In this document: piece after piece, positions 34,748-47,667 of the stretch
Layout of the letters: every line of letters begins with the position of its first letter
Numbering within the stretch: the first letter of the stretch is position 1
NCBI GenBank assembly: GCA_023362775.1
Contig: JALMGJ010000019.1
Coordinates: forward strand, 5,192,001 to 5,256,000
Direction of reading: 5' to 3'
DNA: 64,000 nt
From: Charina bottae
Taxonomy: Eukaryota; Chordata; Lepidosauria; Squamata; Charinaidae
Position numbers and translations under genes: made by a program
The notes under the pieces: generated by a model
What the model was told of the DNA's origin: nothing
Databases searched by the model: none
Seen by the model: the letters and a program-made list of their open reading frames with translations, nothing else

Positions 34748-35406
34748 ACTTGCATCAATGGGAGATCATCGAGTCTCATAAAAACCTAAAGCCTTTTAAA
34801 ACTAGTTGATCAAAACAATATACAGCCTATCCTCTTATATTTGCTAGCATTATTCACCAAGGTTACTGCTGAGTTGTAGGAGATCAGCTGCTTTATATAG
34901 TTGGTGCCAGACAAGTAAAAACTGTGTTCTAAATTTAGTACACCGTGTTCCTATGAAATCCCTTGAGATGCATCCAACTTTTCTTTCTTTATAATAAACC
35001 TATGGAAATACAAGGAACTTAAGCTAGCTCTAACTTAATTGTCCCATTCATTTCAAGGGGTCTATTCTGCACAGGACTGAATTCCTGTGTTATGATATCT
35101 TAGCAAAAGCTGTCTAATATGGGATGTCAAATTTTGAAGCAAATAATGGCCAACTAGACCAGATTACTTGACTGCCTCAAATCTTTGGCTTGGTTCTCAC
35201 GGGGATGACTTCCTCCATCACAGGCAAGGGAAAGGAGACAGCATAAGTACTGGAATTTGAGAAATTATAATTGTTATTCAGTGCACAGGAACATTTGGCT
35301 TTATCATTGTCCTAACATGATTCAGATCGACTGTATCTCCTTAACAGAGCCTGGTCATTGTCTTCACAGACAAAATGGAAAGTTAGACGGTTAGCTTCCA
35401 ACTAGC

Positions 35407-35572
35407 CTTTAGAGCTGTGTTTCTCAACCTTGGCATTTTTAAGATGTGAGGACTTCAACTCCCAGAATTCCCCAGCCAGCATATTGGCTGGGGAATTCTG
35501 GGAGTTGAAGTCCACACATTGGAAATTGCCACACAGTTGAAGTTGCCAAGGTTGAGAAACACTGCTTTAGAG
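35407..35572. mobile_element. hAT palindromic MITE, copy 2
   Basis: Element 35415-35564 (150 bp) has the same ends as the 29.4-kb copy (first bases CTGTGTTTCTC, end GAGAAACACTG). An exact 8-bp duplication, ctttagag, flanks it at 35407-35414 and 35565-35572. Confidence 0.92.
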
Positions 35573-38166
35573 CAACAGTTGACATCCTTCCACCAATAAA
35601 GACATTTGCCACTATTAGCAGTCTAACCATAACGTGATTACAGTTGGATTAGACTTGAAAAAAATTACAATTTTTATTTTGGCTGTATTCTTAAGAATTG
35701 GTGGCATCTCCTTTCACTTATATGGATTTTTAAAATAAGGCTAGAGTGAAGGCCCAGAAGGACAGATCTACAAAGATACAGAAAGAAAAAACCATATGTA
35801 GTAGGTTAGTAAACATGCAGAAGATTTTCAGCCTTTCTTAAAATGGCCATCAGGAGGGGGGAAAACCTCTGTAAGAGAACGTTCTCAGGGCAGCTTTATA
35901 AATGAGCTGGTTAAATCTATCAGACAGTTATCAACCGAGACCACAGCTGAGGTTGCCTGTACAAGTGACTTGTGGTTAAATGTAGGTCTTTTAGTTTCCA
36001 ATGCAATTATTGCCACTGAATGTGTTTTCACAAATTATTTCCAAATGAAATAAATATTTTCAAAGAAATCCATTATAATCATTCTCTTTCATTCTTTTGG
36101 TAAGATAACTTTAATGTAATTAGAGGGCTCAGTGTGTTCCAGTTGCCCCTTTAGGCTTTAAAAAATGTTTCATTTATTGCTATTAAAACACATGCACAAA
36201 TCCCAGGTTATTTTTAATCAACTAGCATGTAAAGTATTTTAATTTTTTTTTTTTTGCAAAGTAGGATCTGCCTCCTTTTTCAGAATAGAGACAAAAATGT
36301 GCCCCCAAAAAGGACTTTGATTTTTTAAGGACCTCCTTGGAAGCATAATATTCAGATCTTGTGTCATGCTTGTGTTGTTTGCCAATAAGAAGATCTGTGG
36401 TACCCAATCCTTATGCCAATTGGGTAAAGGGAAAATGTAGGTCTAAGCTGTCTTAAATCCAAATACTCTCCCTTATCAGGATTGCCATTGGAGCATTAAA
36501 TCAACCTGTTCCATCCTGAGTATATCCTATACATTACAAAAGTGCAAGATCAGATGTAACTACCAGCTGTAGGCATACAGTCATCAAAGGAGGAGATTTG
36601 GGTGCAATTATACATTTGTGTTTTGGTTATAGCTTCAATGCTTAGACTAAGTTGTGACAATAATTTGTTGGATCTTCTCTAAAACTGTGCTAAACGATCA
36701 TGCAGATTAGAGCTATGGGCTTAGTGTTGTGTGTCAATCCACCCTCTGTAGATTGTAAATCAGGAGTTCTATCTTAATATGCTGTGTGAACCCAGCTAAT
36801 TATGGCTATGATTTGTTGGTCAATGACAGAAAAAAGAGACTTGACTTGACTATGGTTTATGAAATAAACTACGGCTTAGCAATTATGTGTGAGCCCAGCC
36901 TAATTATGACTAGGTCTGGAGCCCACACAAGAAATCTGAAAACAGTATTTGGTCCCTTTTTATGTTTCATGAAAAGGAAAACGTTATGCTGATGAGAAAG
37001 CACCCCTAACAAACCACAAGGAAATCAAAATGATGACACATGGGCAATGACATAACCCACAAATATTGCAATTACAAACTTGCATCATGATGCCCGGTGA
37101 TGTTCCCATGCATGTGTTGTCCTTTAAACCCCTGCTCCCCCCACACACACAAGAGTTCATGGCTGATTGTGCAGAAAAAGTACCAGAGGGAAGGCAAATA
37201 TACCATATTCATTGCGATGTCATCACACCATCACCCATAATGACTTAATTCATGCTATTTGTGTGATGTGTCCTGATACATGTGGCATCATTCTGGTTTG
37301 CACCAGATGAATACGGACTGATCTTTTACATGTTACATAATACAGTGCTACATCATGGTTCGTTCAGCTTGATCTGTTGAATAAAATTCAGTTGGCTGGG
37401 TTTAGATAGTGTCTTGAATTAAAACTGAAGAAAGCACATTACAGCTTAGTTCAAAGTGTGAAAAACAATTAATCAAGAAATAAAAGTATGTTGGCCACTA
37501 ATAGAGTGTTTAGATGAAGCTTCCAAAGATAGTGGTAAGATATCTCCGAATGGAAGAATTAAACATTATGGGAACCCTGCTGCTTTGTTTACCACTGGGA
37601 GTGCCAAGAATTATCTGACTTCAGAGTTGCCAACCACCTATGACAAAAAGAAATGTAGAACTATCATATTTGGCCTGCAAAAATATCTGGGCAGCCACTA
37701 GATGGCAACAATGAGATGCAGAAGACTCTCAACACTTTGCTGCCATTGTCTGAATTCTTGCAGCCTAGATGCCTTGTCCCAGAATAGGTGCTCAAATAAA
37801 GAATTATGCAATTCTATAATAGAAATGCCATTCCCTAATTGCCAGCTGTGGGAGCAAGCACATTCCAAAAGAAGATAGGAGCAAACATTTGTGATGCTGG
37901 CTTGAAAGATCACAATAACAAAGCATAAAGGGCACCATGACTGGTGTCATTTGAGTTTGCAAGTCACCTTTAAGTAAATCGTATGGTCAACAGAAGTTAA
38001 GCTGTCACTCAGAACCTTCCAATGTTCTCTCAACTGAATAGAAGCTTCATGCTATTTTATACAATGGCAAGTCTCTATTTTCTCCCATTCTTTCTGGGTA
38101 TTATTTTACTAGCAGGGATTATAATTAAGGCAAGATATAGTGGTTCATTTCAGGTCTTTGCAAAAT
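35573..38166. other. No feature recognised
   Basis: AT-rich non-coding DNA. Around 35970-36130 is rich in TAAT/ATTA motifs. Confidence 0.5.
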
Positions 38167-38290
38167 GCAAGTTTTTATACCACATTCTCTGAAACTCAAT
38201 ACAATAAGGGGATAATGTTCACTTTCAAAAGGTGACTGCTTTCCTTGTTTTAGGTTCACATTTCCAAAACAGAGAGAATGTATATTGTAT

Positions 38291-39367
38291 ATATAGACTG
38301 TACACCATCCGAAAAGAGGGTGGGTGGGGTATATATATGTAGACTGTACACCAGTCAGAAAGAGGGTGGGCAGGGTCTGGTGAATGTCAAAGCCACTGTC
38401 CTGGGCAAAACCCAGAGCATCCAGGAGTCCATCAGTAAGATGGCGCCCAAAGATGAGCTGCTGAGAGAATGCCTGAGGCAGCAGCAGACATGGAAGGAAG
38501 ATCAAACAGAGGAAGTGCCATGGCAAGACAAGACCCTGCATGGGATGTACCATCGACAGATAGCTGAGGTGGCTGACCTTGGGAAATCCTACCAGTGGCT
38601 GGAAAGGGCTGGACTAAAAGACAGCACTGAGGCACTGCTCATAGCAGCACAAGAACAGGCACTAAGCACCCGATCCATAGAAGCAGGGGTCTACCACACT
38701 AGACAGGACCCGAGGTGCAGACTGTGCAGAGAGGCCTCAGAGACAGTCCAACACATAGTGGCAGGGTGTAAGATGCAGGCAGGAACAGCATACACTGAAC
38801 GGCACAACCAAGTAGCTGGCATTGTGTACAGGAACATCTGCACAGCGTATGGGCTAGACCCTCCAAAGTCCAGATGGGAGATTCCACAGAAGGTCATGGA
38901 GAATGACAGGGCTAAGATCCTGTGGGACTTCCAGAACCAGACAGACAGGCAGGTACTGGCCAATCAACCAGACATCGTGGTAGTAGACAAGGACCAGAAG
39001 ACAGCAATGGTGATAGATGTAGCGGTGCCAAGTGACAGCAACATCAGGAAGAAAGAGTATGAGAAGCTGGAGAAGTAACAGGGCCTGAAGGAGGAACTGG
39101 AGAGGATGTGGAAAGTGAAGGCCAAAGTGGTCCCAGTGGTGGTAGGAGCACTCAGGGCTGTGACTCCCAAGCTGGGAGAATGGCTCCAAGAGATCCCAGG
39201 AACAACGTCAGAGCTCTCTGTCCAGAAGAGTGCAGTGCTAGGAACAGCTAAGATTCTGTGCAGAACCCTCAAACTCCCAGGCCTCTAGTAGAGGACCGGA
39301 GGTTGGGGAAGAGACATACCACCCATGGGATGAGAATGGAACTAAATGCAGTTGATTCCTCCCAAAA
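38291..39367 (+). mobile_element. R4-type LINE, 3' half with restriction-like endonuclease
   Basis: The 266-codon frame 38278-39078 continues in the same frame after one in-frame TAA (39076-39078) to a TAG at 39286-39288. It carries a zinc-knuckle-like CRLC...H...C (about 38718-38770), where the line continues CREASETVQHIVAGC, and then PDIVVVDKDQKTAMVIDVAVPSD split across about 38968-39033. That is the PD-(D/E)xK-like core of the endonuclease found in R2/R4/Dong-type LINEs. The N-terminal RT is missing. The 5' edge carries a 46-bp tandem duplication (38295-38386). A 13-bp direct repeat, gcaagtttttata, lies at 38167-38179 and 39368-39380 and may be the target duplication, leaving about 110 bp unexplained at the 5' side. 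With only one stop in about 1 kb, the copy is young. R4-clade assignment is from family knowledge. Confidence 0.85.
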
Positions 39368-39380
39368 GCAAGTTTTTATA

Positions 39381-41127
39381 TATGTAGAATTGTAGGCATT
39401 TGTGCTGTGTGATCAGGTTGCAAATTCTATTGGTAACACCTAAAATGCAGAATGAAAGACAACCCACCAATATCTTTAGGATGTCATTATTAGTTGCTTC
39501 ATTCCAACTCAGAAACATTCATACAGATCAGGCCACCTAAACTGTACTTGAATTTGCATCTTAAGGCCTGGTAATCCAGTTGCTAGGTATTAGTCAAGTG
39601 TTATTAAACTATGAAATAATTGATTAATCAAATTAAAGATGGGATTCTTTAATGCATTTACCATGTTTTACAGTACCCCACAATATACAAACCCTTATAT
39701 TTAATTATCTTGCTTGATTACTGTAGTTCTTAAGATGTGAATATACTGTATGTTGCAATGCAAGCTTGGAATTTGACTATCAGAATAACAATGGATATGT
39801 ATATCCAAGATACATTCACATTCAAAGTCCATGGGTGAAATTGCTATGCACCCATTATTGAATCTCCACAAAACAATGTTGGCCAACAATTTTTTGTCCC
39901 CTTTGTCAGTCCTTATCCTTCCTCTCTTGGGTCTGTTCTGAGCTACTGCTAATAGCACTGCCGTGAATTGTGAACGTACCAGTCTTTAGAGGTAAGGAGA
40001 TTGGTTTTCTCCTCTTCTGTCCCTCTTAGGAGGTCAACAGCCAGTGGGAAAAATATCTACCAATCAAACCATTGCAATAGAACCAGAGAAGATGTGATTT
40101 TATAACTAATGTGGGTTTCTCTAGGCTTAGTTGTCTGCCCCCACTCACACAATGACCCCCCCTAATTAAAATACAATGAGATAAAGAGGCATATGGGAAT
40201 AAAAATGCATATTGGGAAGATACCAGAGCCAAAATATCCCCAGAGGGAGGCTGGTATGATTGTGCTACTCATAGGTTTTCTAGAGTTGATCAACTGAAAC
40301 TGACTAGCTGTGGAGCAATCACCTTTCTCTCTTCACCCAGAGGGAGGAAGTGACTAAAATGGACACACAGAGAGAAACTAGCAAATAAGAAATGAAAGTT
40401 AGATCAACATCTGTAATTATTTTCTCAAACTGCAATGAAGAAAATCAGGGCTGCCGCAACTAAAGGTCAGGATACATTTCAGCATATTGTTAAAGCAGCT
40501 GAGCTTTTCCCTCAAACGAAATAATGGAGCTCTGCTTTTCTCTATCTTACCAGAAACCTGGAGAGAAGTTGGGGTCAAATATAGGCAGCAAGGTGATGGG
40601 TCTGAAAAGAACTCCAGAAACAAAGTAGTAATGGGGAGACCAATGACTGAAGTTGATGTTTTCTAGTGACAAGGGAGGGAAGATGCCCAATACTCTGAAA
40701 GCTTACTTCTGATCATTATCCCCATGGGTCACCAGACCCCAAGGTAAGCAGTGGTGAAGTATAGTCGATTTTACACACTTTGAGGGTGCTGTTAGATAAT
40801 GTCAAGTTTATGAACAGAATACTATTTTTACATCAGTAGGAGAAAAAAGACAACTTCAGGGTGTCTTATACATGAGCTGAGGACATGATTAGGACATCAT
40901 CTTGGAGCCAAGAAGTAAAATTGTTGTCAGGTTTTGATTCAGTTACAGTAAAGTGAAAATGGGGAGAAGACCTAGGAAGTAAGTAATTTATGGGTCACAG
41001 ATTTTTTTTAAAAAAACAGACGGCGGCAAAAGCACTCTTGTTTTGGCATAAATTTACGGGCCATATTTACACAGCAAACTGTCAATTGGTGAAGCAGAAA
41101 CAATCCACACGTTTAAGATACACAAGA
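39381..41127. other. No feature recognised
   Basis: Non-coding AT-rich DNA. Confidence 0.5.
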
Positions 41128-41432
41128 ATGGCTGTTGTGGGTCTTCCGGGCTGTGTGGCCGTGTTCTGGAAGTTGTGGTTCCTAACGTTTCGCCAGCATC
41201 TGTGGCCAGCATCTTCAGAGGGCAGGAGCACAGACAGAAGCGAAATCTCTGTGCCCAGAGACTCTACCTGGGCACAGAGATTTCACTTCTGTCTGTGCTC
41301 CTGCCCTCTGAAGATGCTGGCCACAGATGCTGGCGAAACGTTAGGAACCACAACTTCCAGAACACGGCCACACAGCCTGGAAGACCCACAACAGCCATCG
41401 AACTCCGGCCGTGAAAGCCTTCGACAATATAT
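41128..41432. mobile_element. Long inverted repeat, Penelope-type, with two hammerhead-like folds
   Basis: Two arms of about 130 bp (about 41130-41264 and 41272-41398) are near-perfect reverse complements around a few bases of spacer. Each arm carries CTGAAGA-T-GCTGGC-loop-GCTGGC-GAAACGTT: on the minus strand at 41218-41184 and on the plus strand at 41308-41342. The right arm continues into GAACTCCGGCCGTGAAAGCC (41400-41419), which the left arm lacks. Penelope-like elements are known to have flanking repeats in direct or inverted arrangement and to carry hammerheads. Assignment to that class is inferred; a MITE is the alternative. Confidence 0.65.
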
Positions 41433-42566
41433 ACTCAAGAATACCTTCTTTTATTCATTACTGCTCTCTCTCTCTTACTGGTTACTTTGATCCAGGTCTA
41501 CTCAAAGAGAAACCTCACTGAAGTCCAGTTGATCTTCCTTCTAGGAATTGGTGGACAGCAGTTTTTCCAACTGAATTGACTGATTTACAATCAAGAATGA
41601 AAAACTTCTCCTCTGAGCTACTACAACTATGAGTTAGCAGCAGCATTATTAGGTAAGCACCACGCCATATTAAAAGAGCAGTGCAGAAGCACATAGGAAA
41701 CTGATTTTATTTCAGAGAGGGGCAAATTCATTCTTGCATGGGAATGCTGTTGAATCTTCCAGCTGGAACTCTCCTATGTGCTGGGAAATTATATCAGCTA
41801 AATATCTGGCATAGGAGAAGGGCCTTCCAAATAGACCCACCCTGTTCAAGGAGAAGGGGTTCTACAATTCGTACTGAATATTACTGTCAATGGCCATTCC
41901 TTCTGATAGGCAGGACTACAACTCTCATCACCTTGAGATAGCAGGAGAAGCATGGTGTATAAGACATTTCACAGACTTTTATGGAATGACAGAAAGTTGT
42001 TTACTTCTGGACGGCTAGCAAAAATGTTATCAGGGATATCTCGTATATATTGAGACACAATTCTCAAAATGTGAAAAGAATCACATAGATTCATGGATAA
42101 GGTGTTATCTGAGAAGTCAAGTTTCTAGTTCGTATCAGATTGCCTTTGTGAGGTCCTACTCTTGCGAAAAGGCAAATGTAGAACTCCAATCAATACCAGC
42201 AAATACAGGCAAGGTTCAGAGATGATGGGGTGAGGGTGCCTCACCCCTGTCTAGGGAGAACCTGCTGTATTGTTCAACTTTCATGCATTAAGATATGAAA
42301 TTTATCCCATAATTTAGTGTTCTAGGAGAAAAAATCCCATGTATATATTAAAATATTTGCTCAATATCTGGCATTTCCAGTTAAAGGAACTTAACTAGGA
42401 AGACTAGGAAAGATTATTGATGGAGCTTAGAAAGTCTGCCATTCAGAGTCAACAAGTCTGAGCTAGATGGTACAGTGGCTGATTCGGAACGTTGGCCAAT
42501 CAGGTGGTTTCCTAAACTATAAAAAATCCATGAATTGGGGAATGAAAAGCTATGAAAAAGAATAGC

Positions 42567-42570
<4 letters not shown>

Positions 42571-42638
<68 letters not shown>
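42571..42638. repeat. (CT)n microsatellite
   Basis: About 34 uninterrupted CT units. Confidence 0.98.
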
Positions 42639-42641
<3 letters not shown>

Positions 42642-43224
42642 CAACCCCAAGTGTGTGTGAATGTAGGGTAACATTATCATCCAAATTCTAGAAAAAAATC
42701 TTCAACAATACAAACACATGTATTCCTGAACTCTTACTGAAAAATCAGAATTTTTAAATGAAAAGTTCCCCTTCCTAATGAGATACTTGCCTTCTCAAGT
42801 TTGGGCCTCTGCTTTACTTCAACAGCTTCAGATCCTATACACCATGCAAAATGCCTTAGCTAGGATTTAAATCTGAAATCCTGATAGGCCCCAAATGAAG
42901 TTGCAAACACACTGGAGAACTGAGTGGGTAACCAAAATGTTCCTGTTACAATTTGAAAAATGAAAAGGACAAACTAAATGAGTGCATTAAAAGAGGGAAG
43001 CTAAAAATATCAGGGTGCATGTGATATATACAACATCTATTACAAATCCTGCCAGTGCCATATAATCTTTTTGTTCCTACTTCCAACCTTCATGGATGCA
43101 AATTAGTCACAGATGAGGTTGTCAGATGTATAGTTTGAAAGTGGGCACCCCACAACCCATGTCAAATCAATGTTCAATTGAAATTAGTTTCTAAAACTGC
43201 AAACCAGCCTATGCTAACATTCCT

Positions 43225-43396
43225 GGGAAAATATATCATTGACAGAGCTTTCAAGCATCAGGATAGAAACTGGAAGACTGTGAGTTCTAGTCCAGCCTTG
43301 GGCATGAAGCCAGCTGGGTGACCTTGGGCCAGTCACTTTCTCTCAGCCCTAGGGAGGAGGCAATGGCAAACCACTTCTGAAATCTTGTTTGAGTCC
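43225..43396 (+). mobile_element. Sauria-type SINE, partial
   Basis: GTGAGTTCTAGTCCAGCC, GGGTGACCTTGGGCCAGTCA and GGCAATGGCAAACCACTTCT follow the SINE at 28.4 kb. It is cut off before the BovB-like end. Confidence 0.7.
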
Positions 43397-45811
43397 AAAG
43401 CATGCATGTCTATTCAGTTTAGGTAGATAAGGCCTACTCTGCAACCTTAAATGCATGGGATCACCCTGTCAATTTAAAACCCCTGCTGTCTGGCTCTATC
43501 AATTCAGAATCATTTAAAAACAAATCTAATTTTTGAAAGCTATGAGATATGATTAGATCCCACTTCATGTTACAAGCTAAACTTTACAGCCGCCACAGAT
43601 TTATCTGTCATAAAATTAACTAGGCAAGCCATCAGCAAACAGCAGGAACCCTGAGAAATAAGCAAGACACTGGCATATCTGAAGATTCATTCACCTTGAA
43701 GTGTTAAGTTTTTCCTCCAATCGCTGACTATTTATACATTGTTTGGGTCTACAGGGGTTGCAAAATAAGGCCCCAATTTAGGCCAACATGGGGACTTTTA
43801 CTGATTTTAATGTCAGAGGGTAAGTGTATTGGCATAGGTTGAATTTATCTCCTCAAGTGATCCTACGTATTTGAAGGTACTTTAAAAAGGGCTAGGCTCA
43901 AGGAACTTTTGGAAAGTCTCTAAAATGGCTGGATGGTTTCTCGCAAGCAACTGCTCCTGAGGAAGGAGAAATTCTCCAGTAATTTCTCAAGGGCAGCCTT
44001 TTTCCCAGTATTTTTCTTGAGACTGCACAGAAGTATGGAGCGCGAGAGATATTGAAGGCCACAGGAAAGATGGTGACCCAATGAAAAACAGAACATTCTC
44101 TCTTACATAGTCCTTGACTAGCTTGGAATGACACAAGTCCACTCCCTACAAACACTTTTGAAATCCTCTTTTTATTTGAAAGAATAAAAACATTTTCAAA
44201 TTCTCTTTCATGTAATTGCAAATGTATCTTTCATTGAATTAAATGAAAACTGGTTGGAAAAAAAAAATACAGGAATCTCTCTCTGCCTGGAGCTAATCTT
44301 TATGCCCGGGGACTGATCCGGCAACTTATCATCCAAAAAGTTGGTCTTTTTTACCTAGTCTTTCTTCCTACCAACACCAGCCTTGGAGGTAGATGGTGCT
44401 GTTGGTCGGTACCTTGAAGGTTACGCAAGCTCTTTGCATAAAAAGGAAGAATCGATAAACAATATTGATACTTGACAGCTCAACAAGGTAGACTAGACGT
44501 GACCAATGCCATGTAGCTCAGGACTACTTTTATTGTAACAGTGTAGTACTAACAGAATCTTGCACGTCTGAATGTGCTTCCCCTCCCTCCCTGTATCTTT
44601 GTATGATCGAGGGAGGGGCTCGTCTAAGATGTTTTCTTATGTTGTTATTTTGGCCTGGGCTCAAGCCGCTCTTGTCTGACTATTGCCTTGGTAGTGACTC
44701 TTCCTCCTGTCCTTCAAGGCCATTCCCTATTCCCAATGCCATAGTTATCGCTGTTAAAGAGTTTCTACAATAAATTGCAAAAAATGTTCTTGATCCTGCT
44801 GGATTGTGTTTTTTTTAATCTAATCTCAAATACATACAGGAATAGACATTTAAATCTTGCTCTGAACCTTTTCATCATTTTTTGTTCTTCTGCCTTCCTG
44901 TTAAATGGACTATTCTTTGGCCACTCCTATTAAAGGGAAAATTGGCATTTTACGGCCAGCCAGCGATGGGAGTTGTCCCAAGCAATGCCAGCTATAGCAC
45001 TGCTCATACTACATAGATCATACATCTTTGGAGTAAACCTTTTCAGTCCCATTGTACATTAAATCTAGTATACATTAAAAGCTCCAAAGATAATTAGCCA
45101 AGGTAGATACTATTTTCAGTGGGAAAGGATCTGAATGTAATTTGCAATGCTTATTGTTATTTTTTTTATTCCTGCTCCAGAAGCCTTTGATCATATATAA
45201 GTTCTGTTTCTTGGAAGATGTTCTCTTTTTAACACTGATATTAGCACCGATTAACGTTGATAGTAAATTCCACTTGCTCACCAATGCAGGAATGGATCTC
45301 TTTTTTTAAGAACTTGACACTCATTGTTTGTATGTCCTACATATAAGATTGCCATATACCTATAGCAATACTGCTATCCCAGAGTCTGGATTATAATAAG
45401 TTTTATAAACAAAATTAACAATATATCAAGACCATTTTTAAGGGGAAATTGAAGCGGGGGGCGGCAAATTCCACTGGGACAAAAGGACAGGCTTGGCAGC
45501 TCTGCAAACCTGATAACATTGACTTTCCATGTAAAGGCTATTTTCCAAACAGCAAAAGCATCTGCATCATTGATAAAAGATAATAACTGGCTTGGTAGCA
45601 GGGAACTCCAAGCAAAGATGATGCAATTCATAAAGTCCTACAATATTCCCGGTAACCATAGTGCAGGTGACATCTTTTTCATGAGAAAAAAAAAGGAAGG
45701 GTACATTAAAACTAGGGCACCCCACCTACTGATTCGTATTATTTGCATAGGTAGCAGCAGCAAAATTGAGCAAGGCTGATAATGCAAATTAAAATCTCAA
45801 ATGAGTCAATT

Positions 45812-46143
45812 CTCTAGACCACCCTTTCTCAACTTTTTGACCCTGGAGGAACCCTTGAAATATTTTCCAGGCCTCGGGGAACCGCTGCACATTTAGGCTT
45901 CAATATAAGCCAGAAGTTACAAAATTATTATATTGGTTTCATGTGTAGGCCTATACAGTATATATATGCATTAACAGTGTTCTTGAACTAAAAATAAAGT
46001 ATGAAACCTACCTCTTTAATGTCAAGTTGCCTGAATTTGAAATAATTTTTTAAAGAAAGCTTGATCTCCCAGGGAACCCCTAGGGATCTCTTGCAGAACC
46101 CGAGGGTGCCAGGGAACCCTGGTTGAGAAACCCTGCTCTAGAC
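45812..46143. mobile_element. hAT-type non-autonomous element
   Basis: Element 45820-46135 (316 bp) has ends CACCCTTTCTCAAC and GTTGAGAAACCCTG, imperfect inverted repeats. An exact 8-bp duplication, ctctagac, flanks it (45812-45819 and 46136-46143). Inner motifs GGAACCC recur near both ends, as in Charlie-like elements. Confidence 0.88.
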
Positions 46144-46295
46144 AAAGAGCAGAGATTACCATCTGTAGATCACCTCAACCGAGACAGTGGAAGAAATCTG
46201 CTGTTTTAAAAAGTGGCCCCATCATATACTTCCTCATTTCACTGAATTCTAAACACAAGGACAAACCACATTGTGCCAATCTGCAATCTTGTACA

Positions 46296-46490
46296 GCAAT
46301 CCTTCTTCTAATTTATTTGTTTATTTATTTAATCTTTATCCTGCCTTTATTATTTTTATAAATAACTCAAGGCGGCGAACATACCCAATACTCCTTCCTC
46401 CTCCTATTTTCCCCACAACAACAACCCTGTGAGGTGAGTTGGGCTGAGAGAGAGTGACTGGCCCAAGGTCACCCAGCCGAGTTAGAGTGA
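46296..46490 (-). mobile_element. CORE/MIR-like SINE with L2-type 3' tail, second copy
   Basis: Same unit as 709-922 and in the same orientation, closely similar. Minus-strand CCTTGGGCCAGTCACTCTCT (46454-46473) is the conserved core. Confidence 0.8.
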
Positions 46491-46775
46491 TACTTAAGTA
46501 TCCAAGCCTCTGTATAGAAACATTAAGGCAATCACAATAAAAAGAATAACAAATGTATCAAGTAACTTCCCCATGTTCTGAGAAATATAGTAGGACTTCT
46601 AAGTACACAAATGTAGTATTAGACCGAAAAGCTCCAATTCCCTAAAAATCACACTTTCAACGCCACTTGGTCAGGATTTCCTTTTAAAAAAATAATTAGA
46701 TACAGAAAGGATTTCTGAGTATCTACCAGAGAATGGTGTACATCAGTTATGCTGAGTAAGCTAATGACAATGGCA

Positions 46776-46815
46776 AGATGATGATGATGATGACGATGAT
46801 GATGATGATGATGAT
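46776..46815. repeat. (GAT)n microsatellite
   Basis: About 13 GAT units with one interruption (gac). Confidence 0.95.
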
Positions 46816-47589
46816 AATTTATTAAACTTGTATGTTGCCTGACTGTCATTCAAAGTGAAGTAATAGCTGTTTATCCTTAGTTAGTAGGTCTGAAGCTGTT
46901 TAAAAGGTTCTTGACGTTGTTTTGAAGTCTCAAAGTTTTAAATCATAAACCTCATACTTAAAATAGTGGTGCGGATTTCACTTTACAAATACGCACTTTT
47001 CCTGAGAATAAGGCCCACTGAATCTATTAGGACTCTCTGTTGAATTGTCATGTTGTTGCATGTTGCAATTTTATATGCTGTATGGCTCTGTGTGTGTGTG
47101 TGTGTTTTAATGAAAGAATGCTTTGAATTCTACAAAGTTCTATAGATTTCCGGGGGTCAGAACTTCAAGTGGCTATGCTAAGTTTCAGTTTAACTTCCCA
47201 ATCCTCAGTGATAAACAATGGAAATATATGTGTATTCCATCTGGAATGATCCATCATGATAATTTCTTGGATTTCAAAAATACTGAGGTATGAGTGACTT
47301 TATTTCAATCCAAGCCAATTGATTTAGCATCACATCATCTAAGTAACTGTGAAGCTGTTTGGTTTCTTAATTTTGAAAAAAAAACGAGATTTCACATGCT
47401 GTGTTTAGTCATCCGCCTCCACTCGATAACATATCCCTGTAACCTGTTGCTCCTTCTTCTCAACAATGCTGCAGACACTGAAATGTATCAGTTACTGATT
47501 CTAATTACATTAATGGGCCTTACTCTCACTCATCATATTTCAAAGGAGGACTTTTTTCTTTCTTTTTTTGCAATCTCCCACATTATAAC

Positions 47590-47667
47590 AAGGAAGGAAG
47601 GAAGGAAGGAAGGAAGGAAGGAAGGAAGGAAGGAAGGAAGGAAGGAAGGAAGGAAGGAAGGAAGGAG
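47590..47667. repeat. (GGAA)n microsatellite
   Basis: About 19 GGAA units. Confidence 0.97.

Larger units (their letters stand above)
41433..45811. other. Mostly unrecognised non-coding DNA
   Basis: Apart from the CT microsatellite (42571-42638) and a SINE piece (43225-43396), nothing was recognised. Confidence 0.5.

Noticed and set aside
39106..39288. Separate short gene after the 266-codon frame
   Set aside because: It is the same LINE frame continuing after a single premature stop codon.
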